Of a DNA stretch of 64,000 nt, positions 1 through 11,781 are shown in pieces; within the stretch, counting starts at the first letter, position 1, and each line of letters opens with the position of its first letter. Below the pieces are notes generated by a model, which was not told where the DNA came from, did not search any database, and was given only the letters and a program-made list of their open reading frames with translations. The stretch spans positions 25,422,001 to 25,486,000 of the forward strand of contig NC_079883.1 in NCBI RefSeq assembly GCF_029227915.1, in the 5' to 3' direction. The translations under genes were made by a program, and so were the position numbers. The stretch comes from Hydractinia symbiolongicarpus (taxonomy: Eukaryota > Cnidaria > Hydrozoa > Anthoathecata > Hydractiniidae).

Positions 1-1289
1 ATACAATACCACGTGTGGCAAAATATGTATACAGAATAAAATACATTTACAGAAATATGCAACAAAAGATGAAATAATCAGTAAAATTTGCTATTGTTTT
101 TAATTTTTTTTAGCTATTTTTAGCACCATTGGTTTCATCAAATTGTTTCTAAAATCTACTTACTCATTCAAGAATGGTGGAGAGTCGTCTTCATAATTTT
201 ATTTTTCATTTTATTATTCTATACCTAAATAAATTAAAAACAAACTGTTGCATACACAAACTACATCATAGTTTCTTGAGATCTGACATAAGCAAAATCC
301 TTTAAATGCCCAAATTTTCTGTTGACAAAAAATACCAAAATTTGATCATATTTTTACTAAGCATCAGAAAACTTTAAGAACGAAGAGCTTTACAAAACAA
401 TGAAAAACAATTTTAAGTTTTACAACGATAAGTTTAATATCAACTTTCACCTTGGGGTCCTTTTACAACAGGTGTCAAACTAAAGGGATGGACTATAAAA
501 TTTAATGGGGATACTTAAACTGTGGGTGTAAAGATGCAAAATAAATGGGGGAATAGAAATGGTTCCAAACTATGGTATAGTGTGCACTGGGGGTATAGAC
601 CCACACACCTAAAAATCAACCCTCTTCCATTTTTGGAATTATCAAATCACAAAATCTGGAAAAAACTTTTACGAGTTACAACTTTTGAAAAAAGACCCTA
701 AAATGCCTTGATGATGTTCAACTGTAGATGATGTTAAATTTATGGATTAATTACATTACCAAAATGTAGACTATAGAATGTTTTTCTTGTTAGTCCCCTA
801 TTTTACACCCATTTTGACTAGTTTTTATGAAAAATCTCTTAGATTTGAGAGATTTTCTAAGATTTGCAAATCTCAACTGAGTTGCAAATGAAATGAAATG
901 AAAGACAATAATAAGAACAGGCGATTGTATCGCTGGCTTAAAATACGAAGGCCAGATTATTAAAAAATCACAATGTTGTTTATCAATTAAAATAAAATAC
1001 AACCGCAAATGCATATTTAGTTGGCGGAAAGTGGACACAGACAGTTGTGGGATAAAAAATGACTAAAATCTGATAATAAAAATTAAGCTCCCAGAAATGA
1101 GAGCAGTGAAACCAAAGTAGTAACAGTGAGATTTCACATTACTTCCTTTCTATGCTAGGAATGCTAAAACAAATGTCAAAATATCATACATAAGAAACTT
1201 AAACATATTGCATTACATGGTGTCTTGTTCTAACATGTTAAAAACATACAATAAGGTTAATATCATTCTAAAAATGTTGTAAATATGTT
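1..1289. other. Gene-free AT-rich flank
   Basis: No ORF with convincing coding character and no splice-consistent exon was found. The stretch lies downstream of the Arg/Ser-rich exons on the minus strand, so it may hold their 3' UTR or a further intron. Confidence 0.5.
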
Positions 1290-1916
1290 TCAATAGTAAA
1301 ACACAAAATATGAATAACACCCATACATCCCCTTGCGTTTTAATGTAGTAGGTGATCTGGATCTACTTCTAGAGCGACTACGTGATCGAGATCTAGAAAA
1401 AATAAAATTTCATCAATATAACACCTCAGATTACCTTTGCTTCAAACGAAATTTAAACTAAGGAGATCATGAAATTTGTTATAATTTATACCTTTAAATT
1501 AATTTTTCATCCTCTGTTAAATGTTTTAAGAAAAATTGGGATGAGAAAAACTGTCTGCTATCGTTTTCCTGACTTCCTGTTTAACTGTTTTTGTTAACAT
1601 GGCTGCTAACAAAGTGCATGAAACCGAAATGAAAGTGCAAGCAACTTGGAAATTGGAATTGAAATACATTGGAATGAAGTTCAGTTTCATTTTATGACAT
1701 AAATGCTTATGTACGTAAATAACAACATATTGTTAAAGAATTCAATATTTTCCATTCATTTCCCTAGCATTATTAAAACTTAAAAGATACAACAGAAATC
1801 TCCTGCCATGAATTTAATATCGGTGAAGCAAAATCACTGACTAAAATATACTAATATGAACAAATGAACATATATACCTTTTACGTCTATCATGGTCACG
1901 AGAATGGCGGTCTGAA
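1290..1916 (-). CDS. Arg/Ser-rich (SR-type) protein, two exons, partial
   Basis: Two minus-strand exons are visible. Exon A (1916..1878) follows an acceptor TTTTTAG and ends at AAAAG|GTATAT; it reads SDRHSRDHDRRK. Exon B starts at 1392 after TTTTCTAG and joins in phase to give an RS-dipeptide run of about seven repeats, then SPTTLKRKG. In that frame it stops at 1290, though an undetected donor inside exon B is possible, so the 3' end is uncertain. RS domains of this kind are typical of SR splicing factors and SR-related proteins, which work in the nucleus in splice-site choice. The RNA-binding part would lie upstream, beyond the retrotransposon at 2.0-5.1 kb, and I did not find it. The family member cannot be named from the RS part alone. 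Confidence 0.55.
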
Positions 1917-3253
1917 CTAAAAACAAAAATAAAGAAAATTAATCAAAACTAAAAAATAATTCAAATTAGAATAACAACAAATGCAAGTAATGTTTATGTT
2001 GATATCATCATCATCATCATCATTCTCGACTTAACATCCGTTTTCCATGCTAGCATGGGTTGGACGGTGTATATTAATGACCCTCTTCCAATCTGATCTA
2101 GACTGTGTTAGATCTAAACTCAAATTCCTCTGTATCAAGTCTGTCCTTATAACCTCCTGCCAAGTCTTTCTCAGTCTGCCTCTGGGCTTTGCCCCCGGAA
2201 CTATCAAGTCTCTACACTTTCTTACCCAATTATCCTCCTTCATTCTTTCCAAGTGCCCCAGCCAATTTAATCTTCTTAACATCCTTAATTCTACGGAGAC
2301 TTAGCCTGCTTCTTAGCTCATCTGAACTCTTTCTGTGTCTCAGACTGGCGTTACACATCCACCTAACCATTCTCATATCATTCCTTTCTAAACGGTCAAG
2401 ATTTTCCTGCTTTACTGCCCATGTCTCACTACCGTACAACATAACACTTCTTACACAGGCCTCATACAACTTACCTTTCGCCTCAATTCACAGGACTCTG
2501 CTAGTCAACAAAGGAAGTAACTCTCTGAACTTTTTCCAAGCAGAACCTATCCTGCAAGTAACACTTCTTCCAACACCCCCTTCACTGCCCAACATATCAC
2601 CTAAGTAACAGAAGTTCTCAACTATCTCTAACGAGCCACTGTTGTACATCATTAAAGCTGGAAATACTTCATTCTCTATAATCTCACCTTTGCAACACTT
2701 GCATACAAACTGAATGTCGGCTCTTAACCTTCCACTAATACTACTGCACTTCTTATGTACCCAATGCTTGCAAGTCTGACAAAAAATTGAGTTACTACCA
2801 ACCCCTTTCCTGCAAACTCCACAAGGGCACTTTCCAACACAAGGTCACACTTGGCTGCAATGCTACTAATCATGACTTTACTGTGTTTACCTTTAGCCCT
2901 TTCTCTTCTAGTCCTTTCTTCCATTTCTCAAACTTTTCAACTAGTTCTTCCATCGACTCTGCTATGAGAACCAAATCATCTGCATACAATAACTCCCATG
3001 GACAAACTGTTCTGAACACCATTGACAGCGCTTCTAAGACTAGAATAAACAACAAAGGACTAAGTACAGAACCCTGATGTACACCAACATTTTACACTAA
3101 ATTCATCACTAAATGAATCGTTAATCCTGACAAGACTTCTAGCATTGCTGTACATAGACTATACTATCGTAACTAGCCACTCATCCACACCTAATTTTCT
3201 CATAGCCCACCAAATAACTTTACGTGGCTCTCTATCAAAAGCTTTCTCTAAAT

Positions 3254-3970
3254 CTACAAAGGCAAAATAGAGATTCTTTCCTTTTCCAAATACTTTTCCT
3301 GAAGCTGTCTGAGTAAAAATATTGCATCTGTAGTGCCACGCCCTGGAACAAAACCAAATTGCATCTTATCTATATCAATTCTTTCTCTAAGTAACTTATC
3401 AATCACTCTTTCAATAACTTTCATTACTTGATCAATCAACTTCAAACCTCTATAGTTACCCCTTTCTAATGCATCACCCTTGCCCTTGAAACAATTCACT
3501 ATTACACTGGACTGCCACTCACTCGGAATAGCACCATCCTTTATAATCTGGTTAGCAAGACTTGTAATAAGCTTAACTCCAATATATCCAGATGCTTTTA
3601 CCATCTCTGCAACAATACCTGATACTCCTGCAGCCTTGCCAATCTTCAATTTCCTAATAGCCTCCACTACCCATTCTGTCTTGATCTGCATAGCTGGCCC
3701 TTCTACAACATCATCATCAGACAAATTATCCTCGTCCCAATCAAACTCAGTGTTAAGCAACCTCTGATAATGATTCTTCCAAGCTACCCTTTTCTCCTCT
3801 TCTGTGCTAGCCAAAACACCTTCATCATTACGTATACACTTCTCACCTACAACATCTTGATTAGTCTTCTTCATTTGCTTTGCTATCTTGAATACCTCAT
3901 TGCGCTGGTCTTCCCTTCTTAACACATCTGCAAATCTGTTTCTCTCTACTTCTGATTTTGCCTTATACAC
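3254..3970 (-). pseudogene. Reverse transcriptase N-terminal part, family 1 (copy A)
   Basis: This 238-residue open frame contains the start of a non-LTR reverse transcriptase: RKLKIGKAAGVSGIVAEM, SEWQSSVIVNCFKGKGD, NYRGLKLIDQVMKVIERVID and FGFVPGRGTTDAIF. The frame then breaks. The catalytic block YADDLVLIAES sits in another frame at about 2,990, with stops in between. The family match is clear; the copy cannot make a full enzyme. Confidence 0.8.
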
Positions 3971-4034
3971 TGCTGTACGAGCGCGGCGCTTAGCTTCTAA
4001 GTAAATATTTTTACTACCACCTGACTTCCACTCT

Positions 4035-5054
4035 TCAAAGTTTCCTCTTTTCCTTTATACACTGGTCAACCTCATTATTCCACCACCAGGTCTGTCTATG
4101 TCTAGCTGGTCCTTTCGTCCACCCACAGGTATCATCAGAAGCTTCTAGAAGACAATTCTTCAAAGTAGTCCAAGTACTTTCAACATTGTCACTATCGCAT
4201 TGACCATTGTGGGCTAACTGGTGAACTTTTGCACTAAATTGTCTTGCTACAATCTCTTCCTTCAGCTTCCAGACTTTACGACTGGGCCTGTACTTTCCCT
4301 TGGCTTCTTTAACACTCTTCAAGATAATATCACAAACCAGCAACCTATGCTGGGAAACACACTCTTCCCCCGATATAACTTTCACACCCTTCACAACTTT
4401 CTTGTCTGACTTTCTAACCAGGAGGTAATCTATCTGTGTCTTACAGCCACCTGACTCATATGTTATCAGCCTACTCTGTCTCATACTGAATGATGTGTTG
4501 CAAACCACCATGTCCATTGCCATTCCAAACTCAAGCAATCTCTCCCCTTCCTTATTTCTGCTCCCAAATCCATAGCCTCCATGCACACCTCTATAACCTT
4601 CAGATGACTTCCCAACAAGACCATTAAAGTCGCCACCAACCATGATAAGTTCAGTGTCTCCAAACTTTGATGTGACTGCTATTAACTCATCATAAAACTT
4701 ATCTTTATCTTCCTCACTGAGTCCACACTGTGGAGCATAAACTGACAGAAAAGTGACAATCCTATTACCTATCAAAAACTTTATCACTATAATATGACTA
4801 TTAACACGCATAACATCTATTACTTTTTCTACCCACTTCTCTGCAATGAATATGCCAACTCCTCCATATCCATCACTAGTACTTATCCAAAAAAGCTTAT
4901 ACCTTGCCCTCCTACCTTCCACAAATCTCACTGAAGATCCTCTCCACCTGACTTTCTGAACACAACACATATCAACAGATCTACGTTCTAACATTTCAAC
5001 TACTTCACCTGCTCTACCTCTCAGAGTACCAACATTTACACTAGCCATCCTCAA
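4035..5054 (-). pseudogene. Endonuclease domain of family 1 non-LTR element (copy A)
   Basis: The 339-residue open frame covers most of an endonuclease/exonuclease/phosphatase-fold domain, which in non-LTR elements nicks target DNA to prime reverse transcription. Visible motifs are the N-terminal SVNVGTLRG, the central VGGDFNG and the C-terminal QIDYLLVR and SQHRLLV. The frame ends at KEKRKL because of a shift; the copy at 57 kb stays open here and reads on through WKERKSGG. It is part of a dead retrotransposon, not a host gene. Confidence 0.8.
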
Positions 5055-5120
5055 CCTAGTGTTACCTACCTTGTGATGTGATAGCTAGATAACGGTCTGA
5101 CGATGCTCACACCTGACATC

Positions 5121-6966
5121 TGTCTATATATACTGTCTGTCTATATATCTGTCTAGATATACTGTAAAATAAACAAATAAAGGTTGAAGCTTTACCAGTC
5201 ATACCCTATGTTGAGTCAGTTTAACACCTTATACCCTAGTGTCCATCACATGGCCATAAAAAGGGTGAGGATATTTTACTTTATGTAGTGCCCAACATTT
5301 TCTGCTAAAAAAGTTGCACACATTCCTGGTGCAGATGCAAAGTACAGACAATGTATTGTTTTTAAAATATACTATGCAGCTGTCTTCCTTTAAAAAAAGG
5401 GAGGAGAGAAATTTTGTCAGCACGCAAGGCAGTAAACATCACAAAAGATTAAGAAATGTAATAACATGGTGTGAGTAAAGTGATGAACTAAAAATATCAA
5501 ACTAATTGCAAGTATAACTTTCTGATTATATATATTTCATAAACATAATTTTCTGAACCTTTAAACTTTAGCTAGATAATATTGTTAAACATTTTAATTT
5601 TACCATTCTGTTATTAAATAATTTTTTAGAATTTTTTAAAGTCTGAATGATTTACAGACTTTTTCCCCAACTTGGAAAGGGTGGAAGGGGGTCCAACTTT
5701 CGTAAAGAAGGACACGTGTTATCAAAATTAGCCACCACTGAGATCAAACCCTTTTGGGCAATAAAAATTAAAAATAAAGGTTTTTAATAAAAACAAAACA
5801 AAAAAAACATGCTAATTTAAGTGTTGGCACCCAAAAAACAACTTAGAACAAGATGGAACAACCTAAGAACAGTCTTGAACTGGCAAAAATAAGAACAAGC
5901 TAGAGCAACCAGAGAAAAAGCTCAGGACAAGCATAAACTAGCTGAAAACTAGCTGCAAGATGTACTCCGTTTGCCACAAAGTTTTTTAAGTCCAAAAATG
6001 ACCATGGCTGTAACTCTGCCAAATACAAAAAAGGGGTTCTACTTGTGGCTAGACATATTATGATACCCGCTCACAATGTTAGGTGTCCTGATTCAGGAAC
6101 TGTATAAAAATGAACTACCACCAAAATAACTCATTAAAACTTTAAAATTTAAAAATGGCAATTTAAAATTTTTAGGGCTGTTTTCTTGTTGTTTTAGAAC
6201 AAAATACAGTAATATTTAAGCTTGAAAGGAATCTCATCATTTTGGAGTGAAATAACAATTTATATTTTTTAACAAGTTTTTAATTGCTTTAACATTGTTT
6301 CGAAATTCCACCACATAACTTAGGTTAACCCTATGGTACATTTACTCGCCAACATTGAATTGCTGTTAACCCTAGTCTTCCATACATATGGCTGTTTTCC
6401 AAAAACAGAGACATGTTTGGCATTCATAGACAGATGTGCCATACTCTGCAATTAAGTTAAGAATCATATTACTGTGGTTACGTTTGATAATTAACTTAAT
6501 TGACAATCACATTTGCACTACGGCCCCCATTATTAAAATTCTGTTTAGTCAAAAAAAACCTAGTTAGCCCGAAAAATAAATCCTAAAAATGTTGAAATGA
6601 AAGGATAATTAAAGTTGGCTAACAGACACACAAGGTGCTTTACAAAGTAAAAATCAAGAGTATATATAATTTTTTTGAATTAGTTATTCAGAAAAAATGC
6701 CAAAAATTCCACCAAAACATTTTCCAATTTTTTTAGCTAACATTCTTTGCAACCTATACTAAAATGTATCATATTTGACTACGAAGTGAATTATTTTGAC
6801 AATGGATCATGCAAAAATTTTGTGTAACATGTTTTGGAAAGTATAAACATTGCGCCAGTGACTACCTTTGGAAGATTTCTGACGTCACATTAACCATTAT
6901 TCCTGCTGGCGGAGCAAACATTTTAGTTAATTGATTAAGTCTGTATTTTCATTAAGGGAATTTCCC
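5121..6966. other. Gene-free stretch
   Basis: I see no coding exon on either strand. The start (about 5,120-5,165) is a short degenerate CTGTCTATATA repeat. The rest is AT-rich with homopolymer runs. Confidence 0.5.
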
Positions 6967-7098
6967 GTACCGTATTTTCCAGTATATAACCCGCACATCG
7001 TATAACCCGCAGCTTAGCTTTTTTAGGGAGTTATAAACTAGATGCTATTAGATAGCCCGCACCTTCGTATAACCCGCACCTTTGCATAACCTGCATCA
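6967..7098. repeat. Short-repeat element with ATAACCCGCAC units
   Basis: The stretch opens with CGTATTTTCCAGTATATAACC and holds four to five imperfect copies of a 14-18 base unit of the form TATAACCCGCACCTT. The arrangement resembles ends of widespread non-autonomous DNA transposons in which a 'TATAAGCCGCAC'-like unit is repeated. No second terminus was located, so the boundaries are only those of the visible units. Confidence 0.45.
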
Positions 7099-7594
7099 TG
7101 TTAAGAAAAAATTTAGCGTATTTTTACTTACCCTAATCATTTTATAAACATGTGCGTGTGTTCTGTTTTTTCATGCTGGAGAGAAATGGGGGACGTTTAA
7201 ACTCGTGAACCCCAAACACGAGAACCAAGTGTCTGAACTAGCGACTTTCTTAGTCTTAACTTCCTTGTCTCCGATTGCCGAAATAATAATGAATTAAAAT
7301 TAATTTGTCAAGTTGATCTTCTGCTAATGCGGACAGGACTAAATCAGAAAATGCTGTTTTCTTTTTATTTGTAGATATTAGTTTCAGCCAATATTAATTC
7401 TTGCTTTCTGCGATTAAACAAACAAACAATTAAAAACCCATTCTATCAGGTTATAAACCTAGGTAAAATCTCTGTCTTTTATGTATATTTAAGTTTTTTT
7501 GGCATAAAAATAAACAACATAATAATTATCATGGATTGTCTGTAACACCAATGTACGGAACATTCTTTCCTAATGCTTATAGAATTTTGTTATC

Positions 7595-7652
7595 TATTAT
7601 GCACACTGTGATTGCTAAGATAAAAATCTTAGCAATCACAGTGTGCATAATA
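7595..7652. repeat. Perfect 27-bp hairpin with AAAA loop
   Basis: Positions 7595-7621 and 7626-7652 are exact reverse complements, separated by AAAA. The arm starts TATTATGCACACTG and ends CTAAGAT. No coding sequence surrounds it. It could be a small hairpin element, a structured RNA, or a palindromic sequencing or assembly artefact. Confidence 0.9.
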
Positions 7653-8084
7653 AAATTAATGGTGGCGGAGAAAGTTGCGTATGTCTTATTAATTGTTTTC
7701 AGTTGCCACCTGGTGCTCGAAGGTAGCGAAGATAAAAAAGGTAAATTATTATCTATACTTTAATTTTAACATTTTTCAAAATTTTCAACAGGAATTAATA
7801 ATTATGTTCTGGGCACTAGGTTGTGAAATACATATTAATATATTGTGAATTACATATTATTCACATATTGTGAATTACATATTAATTAATTAAAAAAAAA
7901 GTTTTAAGCAAAATTGCCCCCCACCTGTGCACAAACACGTGGATTATTACAACTAAGTTCATCACTAGGTCTTGTCAACAAATTTCTTCTAGGGTGAAGG
8001 GTCTCTTTAAGAGACAAGACAGGAGTTGAACGTCCTCCGCCATACCTTAGTTTAAAGGGGTGATTGTGGAAGTCCCATGAAATG
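7653..8084. other. Gene-free stretch
   Basis: AT-rich, with a small direct repeat of the type CATATTNTGAATTACATATTA at about 7,830-7,885. No supported gene. Confidence 0.4.
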
Positions 8085-9620
8085 CCACATAGTGATGGTG
8101 TCACTTTAAAAAAAAACAGTATGGTCTGTGAACAGTTGGCGCTAGGAAGGGCATTCAGCTGTAAAACAATGCCAAAACTTTTTATTAATGGCCGTAAGAA
8201 CAGCTGATCAGACAAACTGCGTAAACGGGGCTGGGACTCTAAGGAGTGAAGGTGTCGCACACGGTAGGACATATGTCAGGTGTGAGCATCGTCAGACTGT
8301 TCCCCAGCTATCACATCACAAGGTAGATAACACTAGGTTGAGGATGGCTAGTGTAAATGTTGCTACTCTGAGAGGTAGAGCAGGTGAATTAGTTGAAATG
8401 TTAGAACGTAGATCTGTTGATATGTGTTGTGTTAAGGAATTCAGGTGGAGAGGAGCTTCAGTGAGATTTGTGGAAGGTATGAGGGCAAGGTACAAGCTTT
8501 TTTGGATTGGTAATAGTGATGGATACGGAGGAGTTGGCATATTCGTTGCAGAGAAGTGGGTAGAAAAAGTAATAGATGTTATGCGTGTTAATAGTCGTAT
8601 TATAGTGATAAAGTTTTTGATAATAGGATTGTCACTTTTCTGTCAGTTTATGCTCCACAGTGTGGACTCAGTGAGGAAGATAAAGATAAGTTTTATGATG
8701 AGTTAATAGCAGTCACATCAAAGTTTGGATACACTGAACTTGTCATGGTGGGAGGTGACTTTAATGGTCATGTTGGGAAGTCATCTGAAGGTTATAGAGG
8801 TGTACATGGAGGCTATGGCAATGTATAAGGCAAAATCAGAAGCAGAGAGAACAGATTTGCAGATGTGGTAAGAAAGGAAGACCAGCACAATGAATTATTC
8901 ATGGTAGCAAAGCAAATGAAGAAGACTAATCAAAATGTTGTAGGTGAGAAGTGTATACGTAATGATGCAGGTGTTTTGGCTAGCATGGAGGAGGAGAAAG
9001 GGGTAGCTTGGAAGAATTATTATCTGAGGTTGCTTAACACAGAGTTTGATTGGGATAGTTTGTCTGATGATGATGTTGTAGAAGGGCCAACTGTGCAGAA
9101 AAAGAGAAAATGGGTAGTGGAGGCTATTAGGAAATTGAAGGTTGGCAAGGCTGCAGGCATTGGGTACATAAGAAGTCCAGTAGTAATGGTGGAAGGTTAA
9201 AAGCTGACATTCAGTTTGTATGCAAGCGTTGCAAAGGTGAGATTATAGAGAATAAAGTATTTCCAGCTCAAATGATGTACAATAGTGCCTCGTTAGAGAT
9301 AGTTGAGAACTTCTGTTACTTAGGTGATATGTTGGGTAGTGAAGGGGGTGTTGGAAGAAGTGTTTCTTGCAGGATAGGTTGTGCTTGGGAAAATTTCAGA
9401 GAGTTACTTCCTTTGTTGACTAGCAGAGTCTTGTCAATTGAGTTAAAAGGTAAGTTGTATGAGGCCTGTCTAAGAAGTGTTATGTTGTACGGTAGTGAAA
9501 AATGGGCAGTGAAGCAGAAAGATCTTGACTGTTTAGAACGGAATGATATGAGAATGGTTAGGTGGATGTGTAACGCCAGTCTGAGAGACAGAATGACTTC
9601 AGATGAGCTAAGAAGCAGGC
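8085..9620 (+). mobile_element. Non-LTR retrotransposon, family 1, copy B (internally deleted)
   Basis: This plus-strand copy begins in 5' UTR sequence (GTGATGGTGTCACTTT, about 8,092) shared with the copy at 57-58 kb. It encodes the endonuclease start (MASVNVATLRGRAG, frame from 8188), which a frameshift breaks near 8,620. A deletion near 8,820 jumps from the endonuclease to the linker before the reverse transcriptase (8865..9200, VRKEDQHNELF). A second deletion at about 9,160 goes from KAAG straight to the region downstream of the catalytic core, so the YADD block is missing. The 3' domain (9272..9640, ENFCYLGDML) ends at about 9,620 where an inverted fragment begins. It is non-functional. 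Confidence 0.8.
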
Positions 9621-9835
9621 TATCATCATTCTTGGCTTAACGTCGTTTTCCATGCTAGCATTGGTGTTGGACGGGGAATATTAATGACCCTCTTCAAATC
9701 TGATCTAGACTGTGCTAGATCTAAACGCAAGTTCCTCTGTCCTTATAACCTCTTGCCAAGTCTTTCTTGGTCTGCCAGTGGGCTTTACCCCAGGGACTAT
9801 CGAGTCTCTACACTTTCTTACCCAATTATCCCCAG
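9621..9835 (-). mobile_element. Family 1 non-LTR 3'-end fragment, opposite orientation to copy B
   Basis: Read on the minus strand, this piece matches the last ~200 bases of copy A (2,020-2,235), including a diverged version of the CATGCTAGCATGG palindrome near 9,650 and the NIHRPTHAS coding stretch, and ends in a short (GAT)n tail at about 9,622. It sits tail to tail against copy B. Confidence 0.7.
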
Positions 9836-9980
9836 GGTTTTAATTATTTTTCCATATGCTTTTTGCAAATATAAATGGGTTTAAGAACACCTTGGCTAGC
9901 TCGTATGCTACAGCAAAGCGAAATTTATTCATACTGTTGTTTTTTGATCTAGTTTATGTATATCATATGTCTTGTTCCCC
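9836..9980. repeat. Dispersed repeat, copy 1 (also at 53.8 kb)
   Basis: The block shares order and wording with 53,775-53,935: TTTAATTAT, then AACCTTGGCTA or ACCTTGGCTAGCTC, a CAGNANAGC/GNAAATTNATT core, and CTAGTTTATGTATATNATAT. The two copies are diverged. No coding potential. Confidence 0.5.
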
Positions 9981-10280
9981 TTAACAAGACTTTAGCTACA
10001 AATTAATATTATATACGTAGAAACATCGAAAAAATGTTTCTGTATTTGCCTTTCTCAAATATCTTATTTGATTCACATATGACACTTTTCCGCTTCGTAT
10101 TTACACATCTCTAGCTAAATACAAGGACTGTTTTTATTTTTAGGAAAGTGCCATAATAACTAGGCAAACTGCTTTTGGCCATTCTGCCTAATTAGCTAAT
10201 GGCTCCTGGCAGATTTTTACACATGCAACAACTCCCATCCTTGCTATTTTCAATTCACTAGCTACAAAAAAGGATAAATT

Positions 10281-10439
10281 CTATAGGGCATACCCTCCTC
10301 CGAAACTGGTTACTACTGGTGGAGAGGCTTCTTTTTTATCCAACTCAGCCTTATAATCTTTATCATCCTCAGTATATCTGTCCTTAAACTGTTCCTCAAG
10401 TTCTGCAACTATTTCTTCTTCTTTATTTTCGATCGACAT
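10281..10439 (-). CDS. RAMAC-like cap methyltransferase activator mini-protein (possibly first exon only)
   Basis: The minus strand from an ATG at 10439 reads MSIENKEEEIVAELEEQF, then KDRYTEDDKDYKAELDKK and EASPPVV, and stops at 10281 after 52 residues. The block RYTEDDKDY-x(9)-SPPVV matches the conserved N-terminal activation segment of RAMAC (FAM103A1), which binds and activates the nuclear mRNA cap guanine-N7 methyltransferase RNMT. Vertebrate RAMAC is about 118 residues and continues into an Arg/Asn/Gly-rich RNA-binding tail. That tail is absent here. Donor-like sites lie at CCACCA|GTAGTA and CCAGTA|GTAACC, so the last residues may be intron read-through and the tail may sit in an exon I could not find. 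A short, degenerate or retrocopied gene is also possible. The motif match is good but brief. Confidence 0.6.
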   Translation of the reverse strand: MSIENKEEEIVAELEEQFKDRYTEDDKDYKAELDKKEASPPVVTSFGGGYAL

Positions 10440-11113
10440 TTTGTATCCAACGATCAAACATTAACATCAAATGAAAAGACCGCAAGTGACAAGCAATTTA
10501 CTTTCAAAACAACAAAAGCGGTACGGAAGCACACCACACCAGCATGCAAAGAATTTTGCTATGTACACAATGGAACATGATAGAGTACATTACCATTTTC
10601 CTGATCCAAAACTTTATTGAATTCAAAACTTCAAACTTTTTTCTTTTAGTAAATTTAATAAACTTAACTTCTGGAAAATTAAGGAAACGTATGGTTTTCT
10701 TTCTTATCTTGTTTTATTAAAAATGTAAACAAAAGGATGTAAAAGAAACTTAATAGATATAAAGGATAGTGTACATAAACAATGTTGTCCCTGATAACAA
10801 AAAAATGCAGTATAAAGTCCTGGGAATGAGGGTGATTAACTAATGAATTTTTTGGATAAAATTGAAAACCTCTTTTTCGAATTTTGAGTTTTTGTTTGGT
10901 TCTGATTGTTTGTTTGTTTTGCTTGTCTGTTCTATTTATTATCAGATTTGTAAATATTAAAGGGAATAATTATTTTCGCGGGATGGGAAACTTACTATTT
11001 GCAAACTTCGCGAGGATTAACTCCCACGAAATTTGGATATTTTTTTCCATAAATAAAGCTTTTATGCGAATTTCAAATTTAACTGTCTGTACTTTATGTC
11101 TCCCGACATACAA
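10440..11113. other. Gene-free stretch with GCGAAAATT-type repeats
   Basis: No exon is supported. From about 10,970 there are degenerate segments such as TTTTCGCGGGATGGGAAAC and TTCGCGAGGATTAACTCCC, which recur at 11,266-11,335 and, more weakly, near 25,190-25,280. They look like an old dispersed repeat. Confidence 0.4.
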
Positions 11114-11190
11114 TCTTATCCCCAGGCCTTTTTACCTTTTTTGTATGTCTCCTCAATGTCAAAAACCTAAAAAGCTTTGGGAACGAGGTC
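11114..11190. mobile_element. Short inverted-repeat (hairpin) element, CCCCAGG family, copy 1
   Basis: The left end is CTTATCCCCAGGCCTTTTT and the right end AAAAAGCTTTGGGAACGAGG, imperfect reverse complements 77 bases apart end to end. It belongs to the dispersed family described in the findings. Confidence 0.6.
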
Positions 11191-11616
11191 GCCATTTATA
11201 AAAGCCCTTGAAAAATAAAATACATTTTAAGGAGAAAAATGCCTTCAAACTCTTTAAATTTAATTCTCGCGATATGTTAGGAGTTGCAAACTTAGCGAAA
11301 ATTAGTTCTTGCGAAAATTAATTTTCCTAGCAAAAGAATTTTGGTTTGACCTTTTTTTTTAAAATATAAAAGATTAAAAGGCAAATCGGGCATTAAGCCT
11401 TGATATCAAATGATATGTTGTGTTTTGTGAATCTTGTGCATAAGGGGTCTAACAAGAGTACGTAGCCTATTTTCTAGGTTTGCTAGGCTGGACTCAGTGC
11501 CCTATAGCTGAAAATGTAACTGCATGAAGTGTGTAATTTTAAATGATTTTTTTTAAACCCTAATGCACAAATTATTATTTTCATCAAAAAGTTTATGAAA
11601 TGAATTTGTTGATCAG

Positions 11617-11732
11617 CCTCGTCCCCAGGCCCATTTTTCTCTTTTTGACGATCTTGGAAGCGAGAAGAAATGATCATTTCTTCGAGCCGTCTCGGATATC
11701 AAAAAAGCGTAAAATTGCCCTGGGAACGAGGT
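11617..11732. mobile_element. Short inverted-repeat element, CCCCAGG family, copy 2
   Basis: Left end CCTCGTCCCCAGGCCCATTT; right end GCCCTGGGAACGAGG. A nested palindrome around AAATGATCATTT lies in the middle. No coding sequence. Confidence 0.7.
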
Positions 11733-11781
11733 TGTTTGTTGATAAATTCTTAGTTATTAATGTACTGAAAACATATGCATT

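Larger units (their letters stand above)
2003..5120 (-). mobile_element. Non-LTR retrotransposon, family 1, copy A (degenerate, near full length)
   Basis: The minus strand encodes an APE-type endonuclease followed by a reverse transcriptase, the set often mis-annotated as craniofacial development protein 2-like. The endonuclease ORF (5054..4035) starts [14 protein letters not shown] and has GGDFNG, TQIDYLLVR and SQHRLLV. A frame break follows near 4030. The reverse transcriptase resumes at 3970..3254 and, in broken frames, shows AFVDLEKAFD, a degraded GVHQGSVLSPLLF block and YADDLVLIAES (3055..2870). The 3' part (2469..2031) ends [13 protein letters not shown]. The terminus contains the 14-base palindrome CCATGCTAGCATGG, then CCGAGAATG and a (GAT)n tail near 2003-2023. 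The frameshifts and stops mean it is not active. The 5' boundary near 5,100-5,120 is estimated by comparison with the copies at 8.1 and 57 kb. Confidence 0.85.
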
